Assembly: GCF_040054535.1 (NCBI RefSeq) | Contig: NC_090784.1 | Coordinates: 12,955,001-13,019,000, forward strand | Reading direction: 5' to 3' | Source: Antennarius striatus | Taxonomy: Eukaryota; Chordata; Actinopteri; Lophiiformes; Antennariidae | Length of the DNA stretch: 64,000 nt | Shown here: positions 51,625 through 64,000 of the stretch, piece after piece | Layout of the letters: each line of letters begins with the position of its first letter | Position numbering within the stretch: the stretch's first letter is position 1 | Program-made: the position numbers and the translations under genes | The notes under the pieces: generated by a model | Told to the model about the DNA's origin: nothing | The model's input: the letters and a program-made list of their open reading frames with translations, nothing else | The model's database searches: none

Positions 51625-51880
51625 TAACCCTGCCTTCCTTTCTGCTTATCCCATTAGAGGTCGCCACGGCATGTCATCCTTTTTCCATTTTTAGGGAAAG
51701 CTCATATTTGTTTGACCAAGTTTTTTACACTGGATGCCCTTCCTGCCGCGACCCTCTGCATTTATCCTTGCTTGGGACCAGCCTGCAGCTGACACTGGTT
51801 TGTGCCCCTGTAGAGCTGCAAATGCCAGGGATTGAACCCGGGGCAGCATACGCTCTACCACTGTGCTACATCCCCAATTA
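51625..51880 (-). repeat. tRNA-Ala-like SINE with an RTE-LINE-related body
   Basis: Read on the minus strand: a tRNA-like head 'GGGGATGTAGCACAGTGG' with B-box GGTTCAATCCC, then a body with 'GGTCCCAAGCAAGGATAAAT' and 'AGGGCATCCAGTGTAAAAAA', and a tail with 'GTGGCGACCTC'. The body and tail phrases match the 5' and 3' ends of the RTE LINE at 60.2-62.0 kb. That is how a SINE would borrow a LINE's machinery. Confidence 0.75.
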
Positions 51881-51979
51881 ATAAAAAAAATCATGAACAA
51901 AAGTCTGTTTTACTATCCCTTGCACTTAACGTTTAAGACATAATTCAGAGTAATGATTGACATTACAAACAACTGTGAA

Positions 51980-54609
51980 TTAATTCTTGTTAACAGCTTG
52001 TAATAAATCATAGAAACTGGTAGCTTCTTGTTTGGTTTCTCTTTGATGATGTGGTTCCTCATAATATGCATCTTCGTAGGAATCATTAATGTGAATCTGT
52101 GAACAAGAATTCCAAAGTTACAAAAAGGAGCAAAATCTAATGTGACCCTTTAAACTGAAGTTTGCTTCCTAGGTGTGTCCTCTTACCATTCCTATACTTG
52201 ACAGGTCAGTTCCTGCAAATAGAAAAGCAGTGAAACATCAGCCATTTGGGTGTCATTTTATTTTGTTACGCTGTATGCTAGATGTTGCCTTACCAGATTC
52301 AGCACCTGCATCCTTGTGCCTCCTCTTTATGTACATGTAGAGTCCGAGCGCAACGACACATATGAGCAACCCCAGAATAAGGGCTGTCCATGCAGCCGTT
52401 TGTAGAGCTGCAGATATGAAGTTATTAACATTTAACTCAGAAACCACAAATAAGAGTGCTATTTCAAGGAAAAGGCAACAATACCATCAAGAATACGTAC
52501 AGTTAACCATGCGCCACTTCTTAGATACCACCAAATCACCCTCTCTGTGCACCGAACAAGTGAATTCTTCTGATGTCTCTGATAAAACCGAGAGACACAG
52601 ATTATTTCGGAGAGTGCCATTATCATTAGATTCACCACACCGCCAGCTCGATTGGTTATTTCCAGACCAAATTAGATTGAAATATCTTTCACATATCTTA
52701 GCACAGGTGAGCACACAAGTCAAGGTGAGGTTGTCTTTCCCTGGCTCGTATTCTGAAATAACTACAAAAATAAACACAGGTTGAAATTTATAATCAGCAT
52801 TGATATAAAAATTAAACATAACAGAATTCAGCCTGTGTTTTCTTACCATCTAGAATATGCAGCCTAATTGTCTTCACCACTTTTTGCTGGCCAATTGACT
52901 CTGAACACTGGTACTCCCCAGCATGCACAGCGCTCACCTTGCTGATAAACAGTGATGAATCTTTATTCATATGAAATGTTTCTGTTTGGTCTTTAAATGG
53001 TAGGATATCATCTGTCCTTCCACGTAAAGTCCACTCCACACTTCTACCACCAACAAGAGAAGTGTTACCACAAGTGAGTGACACTGACTCACCCACCGCA
53101 GTGAATACTTCCTCTACACCATCTGGGGAAAAGGCACCGCTAATTACACTGTGTGCATGTTGAACCACAATTTCATTTGGAGGAAGTGCAGTGTCATACC
53201 TTCGACTGTTGTTGCATAGCTGATGGTGGCTTTAATGGTGTTATTTAGAAACAGCTGGCATTTCCATTTTCTGTGGTGATCAGTCAGTTTTTTATTGATA
53301 ATTAGTTTAGAGAAACATTCCGAGGGACTTTCAAAGTGGAATCTGTCTCCTTGTAATGGTGTATTATCTTCAGTACTCCACTCGATGTGAATCCCTCTGT
53401 TGTGACAAGGAACATATCCCATGTATGTATTGAGGAAACACTGGAGCTCTATCGTGCCATCCATGGGAATCAAGCTCTCTGTAACTAGTGAATGAAAGAA
53501 GTCTTTCATCAGATCATGTGACAACAGATATTGTCCTCAACTTATTGGAAAAAAAAAGAGGTGTGAGGCACCCGAACTACTTACGTTCAAGAATCTGGAG
53601 AGAAATACTCGCACTAAATGCTCCACTGTCACAAGTGTAAAGCCGTGCATCATTTAGCTCCAGGTGATTAACCACCAGGGAGCAGTCCTTTTGGAGACTG
53701 ATGGTGTTTGGAGCCTCCACCCTTCCAGCCTTCACCACCTCAATAATTGACCCAAACTCTCCAGCCATGATCCAGTTGACAGAGGAGCAGGATGTAATTG
53801 ACGGTATTTCACATGGCAAAGAAACATCATCTCCTGCTACAGCAAACATCATCAGACTGTCTGATGGGAAGGATATCAAACGATCAGGTTGTCCTGTTCC
53901 ATAACAATATTCACTAACAATAAATAACAATCACAGATGTTTGTGACCAGCATGATAAATCATCGTAGAAATCATCACTTTCATCTCATAATATACCTTG
54001 TCTAACATTGTAGTCTTGTCTAACATCTCTTTTTTTTACCACATGATCAGGACATGGAAAGGCTCACAACTTTCATGAAAAGGAACTCCTGCACACTTGC
54101 ACAATAATTTTTATTGCAATATTTCTATGCTCAACCATAGAGTACCATACTACAACACATTAAATACAATACTATTAGTCTTGTGTCATTAAAAATTTTT
54201 CTAAATAAGGTGAGGGAGCTTATCCCTTTAAAGCCAAGTGTATCATATTTGATACATTTGGTCTTTCCAACCCCCCACCACCACCACCAAAAACAAAAAA
54301 ACCTGATGTACCCAAAAACACACATGAATCTTTATTTGTCATGCCAGAAAATCTGGAGTTTGCAAAAATTATACAAATTACAGCTCATATTACTAGGTTA
54401 TGTATTTTTGACACATTTTCCAGAAGGTTCCATTAATAATTTTTCTGCAATTACAGTATTTCAGGTTTTAGGCTTTAAATAATTATTGTTATTATGTCAT
54501 ATTCCAAGAAAAGATATAAACCAAACTATTTTTCATAATTACCCAGTGACTGGAGTCTAGCCGTTGTCAGAGAAAGAAGACAGAGTCTAACCATTAAAAA
54601 GGAAGCCAT
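51980..54609 (-). CDS. Four-Ig-domain transmembrane receptor, unidentified
   Basis: Exons on the minus strand: 54609-54543 (signal peptide MASFLMVRLCLLSLTTA), 53893-53585, 53484-53200, 53122-52847, 52761-52501 (one Ig domain each; cysteines in SLPC/LYTC, LQC/WKC, LTC/YQC, LTC/FTC), 52407-52294 (membrane helix TALILGLLICVVALGLYMYI, then KRRHK), 52212-52187, 52096-51980. Phases agree throughout, 484 aa. Cytoplasmic tail carries SYEDAYYEE and SFYDLLQAV; the latter fits the ITIM pattern S-x-Y-x-x-L. Domains 1 and 3 look V-like; 2 and 4 are atypical with extra cysteines. It looks like a teleost-specific surface receptor of immune or adhesion type. I recognise no named orthologue. Confidence 0.8.
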
Positions 54610-55842
54610 TCTCCTCTTCGATGTCTTGCAGATTTTTTTGTTTATTGCTAAATCTTCTGATAGCAGAAGCACATTCAAAACACATTTTCAGGAAATGGGA
54701 TTGAGCAAATCCTTTTTAGTTTAAGGCCAACCAATGAGTGTGACCCATTCTCATCTTCCCTTTTAGATCCTGTAATTTTGCATAAACATGTGACCACTGC
54801 ACAAAGCATTGCATCATGCTAACTGTCTATTGTATGTGCTTACATGTGATGGTATTCCTGTCCATCACATGCACAATCTAGAAGTGCAGTAACACAAACC
54901 TTTGCCAAGGCTTATAGTTCACTCCTCTATGATATGCAAATCTGCAAATGCAAAAACTGCATGTCTGGATTTGTTGTGCAAAGGGATTTACATTACAGTA
55001 GTTGAGGTTTTGAATGTAGCCGCATTGCAACAAACAGAAAACAGCTCTATTTCCCCAGCCATCATCTCTCCCTCTAATCATTCATTGTTTTGCTCACTCG
55101 ACCACAGTTGTTCTCTTGAGCTGAGAGCAGGGTGCCAACTTGAAACTTTGTTAATGTGTGTATTTGCAGTGTGATGTGGTTCCACTATGAAACATAACAG
55201 TTTGTTTCTTAAACCGAGCTACACCAATCCATCAAGTCTCATGAAAGCAGGGCATTAGTTGTTTTTTTTCACAATCCTGTTGACAAATCAACAAACTGAA
55301 TTGAAAACATGCTCTCCATAGCACTGTGGTCTATCATCAGATTCTGGCTGATGATATCAATGCAAACACTTTTTCAAAATGCCCTTTTAATGAAGAGTAG
55401 GCATAAAGAATATTTTCCGAGGGATCGTTTTTTTTTCACCTTCATCCATATGTCTAGCATTTCTCCTCTGGATGCTGCTGCCAAACTCTCTGACTCATAT
55501 TACTCTTCTTGAAAACTTGCAGGTATTTGATCAGTTAAAGGTTACAGTTAGTTTTACAGGTTTTGATTGATGATTCAGATGTTTCTCTGGAACAGAGTTT
55601 ATAATGCATCACTATATAGTGGTTATGTAAAGCCATGGCTTGGAAGTAGACAGTTTATGAAGTGTTAAACAGATATTAGACAAACAAAATAAATGATTAT
55701 TTTGAAGCATTTATATCATATTAAAGACAAATTGAGTATTTGTGAGAAACATTCATGTGAAGGATCTGTTATTATTCTGTATTTACAGTAAAATTTTATG
55801 TCATTTATTCACGGGACATTATAACAGCTGGCACTCTGCAGC
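54610..55842. other. Intergenic, no gene seen
   Basis: Lies between the start of the four-Ig receptor and the 3' end of cyp21a2. No splice-supported exon or conserved frame was found on either strand. The upstream part probably contains the receptor promoter. Confidence 0.5.
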
Positions 55843-59271
<3,429 letters not shown>

Positions 59272-60045
59272 GACGTGGCTTCTTGCTGGTGTCCCACTTC
59301 AGAAAGCTGTTCAACACTCTGCTGTCCACATTTATAGTGCTCACATCAGTCCCAAAGCCTTTCAATATGATGTAATGTTTATTTTTTCAAATCAAGGAAG
59401 GTCTAAATATCTTTTTAGGTCAGCATAGCTGAGATAAGGTGAACACAACAAACCTAACAAGAGACAGCTAGATAAACTTGGCTGGAACTTGGTGAAGGGC
59501 AGGATAACACATGAAAGTTTTCCAGTGCTGACTGTGAATTGACTTCATTTGCCACTGCAATCACTCATTCCGACATTTGTTTATCTCACAGACAAGGAAA
59601 GAAACTATTATCCATTAAATGATATGGGTGTTTGATTTAGTTTCAGAAAAAAAACTCCACAACACAGACCCACATTACCCACATTTATTTCAATTGAGTG
59701 AGACAGTGCATATTTAGTTACAGTAGTAGTGGGGTGGCATACCATGTTGGTGCACAAGAGAAGGTATCAGAGACATAGGAAAAATGTGGTGAAAAAGAAT
59801 GGACAGCAGAACAGTATGAAAAATGCTCCATTAACACACTTCTCTATTCTTTGTGTATATTTCCAGAAAAATTGTGCACTTTGAATCAAATGTACCGATA
59901 GCGTTCATCATAGCCATCAAAAACACTACACATGTAATTCCCGTTAGAAAGAGTAATGCAGCAGCTCTGATATCCACTGTCTTCTTTATTTCTGGAGCTG
60001 TAACTCTGTCAGATGTAAGGAGGGAGAACCCCTGATAACTGACAT

Positions 60046-63000
60046 TTAGCCATGAGTTGCAGGAGAGAACCTTGATGGCCTGAATTTCATCTCAGTGAAG
60101 GGAATGGAGGCGTCTTTACCTTTCCAGTCTATCCAGACTATTCCCTGTATTGGAACAAAAAGGTAATTGTTTTTGTTATTGCACTTCATCAGAAAAGATA
60201 AAAAGAGAATTAATCTATGGCCGTATTTATTCAACTTTTTTTTTCTTCTCTTCTTCCTCCTCCTCTCGGCTTTTCCCTTCAGGGGTCGCCACAGCGAATC
60301 AGTTGCCTCCATCTAATCCTGTCTTCTGCATCCTCTTCTCTTACACCAACTACCTTCATGTCCTCTTTCACTACATCCATAAACCTCCTCTTTGGTCTTC
60401 CTCTAGGCCTCTTGCCTGGCAGTTCAAAACTCAGCATCCTTCTACCAATATATTCACTATCTCTCCTCTAGACATGTCCAAACCATTTCAGTCTGGCCTC
60501 TCTGACTTTATCTCCAAAACCTCTAACATGTGCTGTCCCTCTGATGTACTCATTCCTGATCCTATCCTTCCTGGTCACTGTCAAAGAGAACCTCAGCATC
60601 TTCATCTCTGCTACCTCCAGCTCTGTCTCCTGTCTTTTCCTCAGTGACACTCTCTCGAGACCAAACAACATCACTGGTCTCACTAGTTTTGTCCACTTTT
60701 CCTTTCATTTTAGCTGAAACTCTTCTATCACACATCACACCTGACACTTTTCCCCACCCGTTCCATCCTGCCTACAGTCGTTTCTTCACCTCTTCCACAC
60801 TTTTCATTGCTCTGGACTGTTGACCCTAGTACTCAAAATCCTCCACCTTCTTGATCTCTTCTCCCTGTAACCTCACTCTTCCACTTGGGTTTCTCTCATT
60901 CACACACATGTACTCTGTCTTACTGCAGCTAACCTGCATTCCTCACATTTGTAGGACAAACCTTCGCCTCTCTATCTTCTCCTCCACCTGTTCCCTGCTC
61001 TCACTGCAGATCACGATGTCATCTGCAAATATCATAGCCCATGGACATTCTTGTCTAACCTCGTCTGTCAGCCTGTACATCACCATAGCAAACAAGAAGG
61101 GGCTCAGAGCTGATCCCTGATGCAGTCCCACCTCCACCTTGAACTCCTCTGTCACACCTACATCACACCTCACCACTGTCTTACAGTCCTCATACATGTC
61201 CTGCACTGCTCTAACATACTTCTCTGCCACTCCAGACTTCCTCATACAATACCACAGTTCCTCTCTGGGCACCCTGTCATACGCTTTCTCCAGATCTACA
61301 AAAAGACAATGCAGCTCCTTCTGGCCTTCTCTGTACTTCTCTATCAACATCCTCAAAGCAAATACCGCATCTGTAGTACTCTTTTTTGGCATGAAACTAT
61401 ACTGCTGCTCACAAATGCTCACATCTGCCCTTAGTCTAGCTTCAACTATTCTTTTTCATAACTTCATTGTATGGCTCATCATCTTTATTCCTCTCCTACT
61501 CCATTACTCTTCCTATCTACACCATGGTAGAACAACTTGAGCCCTGCTCCTAAAGTTCTAACCTTGCTACCTTTCCACCTCATCTCCTTGACACACAGTA
61601 TTTCCACCTTCCTCCTCTGCATCATGTCAACCAACTCTCTACCTTTTCCTGTCATAGTTACAACATTCAACATCCCTACTCTCAGTCCTATACTCTTGGC
61701 ATTCGTTTTCTCTCTTCCTACGAGCACACTTTCCTCCTCTCCTTCTTCAACAAACAGTAGTTCCACCGTCACCCGGTAGGTGAACAGCACTGATGGCGGT
61801 CGTTGTTAATCGGGATCTCGTCCGATCTGGTATGGATGTCATACCTTTGATTTGCATGTTTGATTTGGCAAAGTTTTTACGTTGGATGCCCTTCCTGACA
61901 CAGCCCTCTATATTTATCCGGACTTGGGACCGGCAGAGTAAGACACTGGCTTGTGCCGTCTTGCAGCTACATTTTATTCACCACAAATGAAGTTCTAAAT
62001 TAAACAGATGGTCAAAATGCAACAAAAAGTTTCTTCTTTTTTTTTAACACTTGTGTTAAAACTTGTGTGTATGTGTATTGTACCTGATTATTACTGTTGA
62101 TTCCATGAAGACCATTCAGGTTGGTCTTGTAGCAATTCTTGTACCACCAGCCTCCCATGTATGCCCTAGAACAGTGGATTCCTAAAGGATCGGGGTCCTT
62201 GTCCCGGGTTGAGAATGGACGGCCATTGTGATACCTCATAGAATCACCTGAAAGAGATGCACTGTGTAGTCAGGCATTTACTGTGTAGTTTGTTGGTGTT
62301 TTGTTAGATTGCAAGATGAGATAACCTACTGATAAGGTCAGAGTTGGGACTTATGTGTATCTTTAGGAGTAGGAGACACTACAGACTTGTCATAGAAATA
62401 TAAGAGTATTATGAGAATGCTAAAGGTAACACTGTGACTCAATGATACTCTCACTGCTTTGTGATATGTTGCTCCTTTATCATGAGCATGACACCGCTGT
62501 ATAAAGTACTCCAGTCTAGAAATGATCATATTTAGAGAATAGTATTACACGTCCATCAGCTTCTTCAGCAGTATGGATACACATCACAGTTTGTCTCGAC
62601 AAGTATTTTAAAGTAATGGACAGGCGTTCCTGATGATAGATTAATGGAGTAGGTAAAATCCCATTCACCATACTGTAGTTCATTCAGCACATGGTCAGAG
62701 ATGTTAAAGTTTTGCAGTTGTTGTTTTTTTACCTGCAGTTCCAGTGTAGCCAGAAACTGTAAGAGTATAGTGCCTTTCCACTGAATCAACGGAGAAGTTG
62801 GCATAGTAAGCGTAAGCAGTATCATTTCCAGACTGCATATCCACTCTCAGACTCACAGGACCAATGCTGGTCAGGTTGTGAAGAAGCTCATTTCCTAATA
62901 ATAGCAATAGTGACAAGTGAATAGTTCAACATCATTTTTGAAAATTGCAAAACAAAATTGAAAATGACAATTTGTTGCAAACTGTACCAAGCCAGAACTC

Positions 63001-63323
63001 TTCACTGAGGTTTCCAAAACCATTACTGTATTCATTCCACGTTCTGTAAAAATCTGTCTTCCCATTCATTCTTCTCTGGAACACCTAAAAACACATATAA
63101 AATTCTGTTGCTTAAATCCATTCAGACATTTGTCTAATTCAAAGTTTGGTTGAGATCATATCCTTTCTCACCGTCCAACCGCCTCCATCAGTCTCCATGT
63201 CACAGTAGACGTTGACTGCTCGTCCCTGTTTTCCTTTTGGATAGATAGTTACCTCTCCTGAATGCAGAGCTCCATTCAGCAGCTCCTGAGAGCACTCAGT
63301 AGGGAAAGGGAAACGTAGTTTGC
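60046..63323 (-). CDS. tnxb: Tenascin-X-like, C-terminal fibrinogen-like domain (gene continues right)
   Basis: Secreted extracellular-matrix glycoprotein. Exons seen on the minus strand: 63323-63172 ([25 protein letters not shown]), 63084-62988 ([25 protein letters not shown]), 62894-62733 ([20 protein letters not shown]), 62247-62084 ([34 protein letters not shown]), 60144-60046 ([20 protein letters not shown], stop TAA). All phases agree. These make one complete fibrinogen-related domain with its Cys pairs. Upstream FN3 and EGF repeats are outside the window. Tenascin is certain from the domain's sequence; the X paralogue is chosen mainly because TNXB neighbours CYP21A2 in human. An RTE LINE lies in the last intron. 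Confidence 0.8.
60236..61990 (-). mobile_element. RTE-clade LINE, internally deleted and broken
   Basis: Minus-strand order, all within one intron of the tenascin gene: a 5' segment (61990-61790; GGACTTGG-type phrase shared with the SINE at 51.6 kb), an endonuclease N-terminal piece (61790-61485; [31 protein letters not shown]), then reverse transcriptase (61422-60943; [31 protein letters not shown], catalytic FADD), then the C-terminal part (60683-60468; [18 protein letters not shown]). The rest of the endonuclease is missing and frames are interrupted, so it is not active. The 3' end is near 60240-60290 with a simple (GAA/GGA) tail. Typical of the abundant RTE elements of teleosts. Confidence 0.88.
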
Positions 63324-63394
63324 CTGAGGAATGACAAGGAAGACAATTTTAAGTGATTAAGCCTAAGAATGTGATTAAGAAGAAGTGATTAAGC

Positions 63395-64000
63395 TTGAGA
63401 CCTAAGTCGAAGAGAGAGGTTACAAGGAGAAGAGATCAAGAAGGTGGAGGATTTTAAGTACTTAGGGTCAACAGTAGAGAGCAATGGATAGTGTGGAAAA
63501 GAGGTGGAGAATCGTGTACAGACAGGATGGAACATGAGGAGGAAAGTGTCCGGTGTGATTTGTGATAAAATCTTTTCAGCTAAAATGAAAGGAAAGGTGT
63601 ACAAAACTGTGGTGAGACCAGCAATGTTGTTTGGTCTAGAGACAGTGTCGCTGAGGAAAAGACAGGAGACAGAGCTGGAGGTAGCAGAGATGAAGATGCT
63701 GAGGTTCTCTTTGACAGTGACCAGGATGGGTAGGTTCAGGAATGAGTACATCAGAGGGACAGCACATGTTAGAGGTTTTGGAGGTAAAGTTAGAGAGACC
63801 AGGGTGAGGTGGTTTGGACATGTCCAGAGGAGAGATAGTGAATATATTGGTAGAAGAATGCTGAGTTTTGAGCTGCCAGGCAGGAGGCCTAGAGGAAGAC
63901 CAAAGAGGAGATTTATGTAGTGAAAGAGGACATGAAGGTAGTTGGTGTGAGAGAAGAGGATGCAGAAGACAGGGTTAGATGGACGCAAGTGATTCACCGT
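63395..64000 (+). mobile_element. RTE-clade LINE 3' part, opposite orientation
   Basis: Plus-strand open segment with KVEDFKYLGST, a stop, then RVQTGWNMRRKVSGVICDK, KTVVRPAMLFGLETVSLRKR and [12 protein letters not shown]: the region after the reverse transcriptase of the same element family as at 60.2-62.0 kb. It has no RT or endonuclease part at its left end, so it is 5'-truncated, and its 3' end runs off the window. It lies in the intron upstream of exon 63323-63172. Confidence 0.85.

Noticed and set aside
51820-51880. Possible tRNA-Ala gene on the minus strand
   Set aside because: A and B boxes are visible but the anticodon arm and acceptor pairing are broken and the sequence runs on into a SINE body.

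Overview
The window is nuclear DNA of a bony fish. Every recognisable gene is a vertebrate gene split by GT-AG introns, and the repeats are those of ray-finned fish: long CA/GT arrays, an RTE-clade LINE, tRNA-derived SINEs and small DNA-transposon derivatives. The compact introns suggest a percomorph teleost; the species cannot be named. All exon limits were read by eye from splice sites, reading phase and remembered family sequences.

Layout: (1) 1-4837, minus: kcnk5 (TASK-2 two-pore K+ channel), with the C-terminal tail running off the left edge. (2) About 7.5-43 kb, plus: one very large epb41 (protein 4.1R) gene, with a putative TATA promoter and non-coding first exon near 7.5 kb, start codon at 20959 and stop at 41314-41316. 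(3) 43.8-46.1 kb, minus: csnk2b, complete, 215 aa. (4) 46.7-47.2 kb: an interstitial telomere-like tract. (5) 47.5-48.7 kb, minus: aif1, complete, 147 aa. (6) 49.6-51.2 kb, plus, and 52.0-54.6 kb, minus: two immunoglobulin-superfamily receptors I cannot name. (7) 55.8-59.3 kb, minus: cyp21a2 (steroid 21-hydroxylase), complete, 12 coding exons. (8) 60.0-63.3 kb, minus: the fibrinogen-like C-terminal domain of a tenascin, very probably tnxb, with one RTE LINE copy in its last intron and another entering from the right edge.

csnk2b, aif1, cyp21a2 and tnxb are all MHC class III genes in human (6p21.3), and KCNK5 lies on 6p21.2, so this is a teleost counterpart of part of that region. Order and orientation are rearranged, and lineage-specific Ig receptors sit between aif1 and cyp21a2.

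The most striking feature is inside epb41. Between the FERM-adjacent region and the spectrin-actin-binding exons, where human 4.1R has only a short linker, there are 16 consecutive exons. All are phase 1-1. Nearly all end in an acidic-W-F-V-L-L-D core followed about 10 residues later by P-P-G at the splice junction. Together they encode about 1,274 residues, take the conceptual protein to about 2,420 aa (human is 864), and could be spliced in or out without frame change. The cores resemble LC3-interacting (LIR) motifs. The same gene has a roughly 280-residue Lys/Glu-rich insertion in its headpiece and a shortened C-terminal domain.
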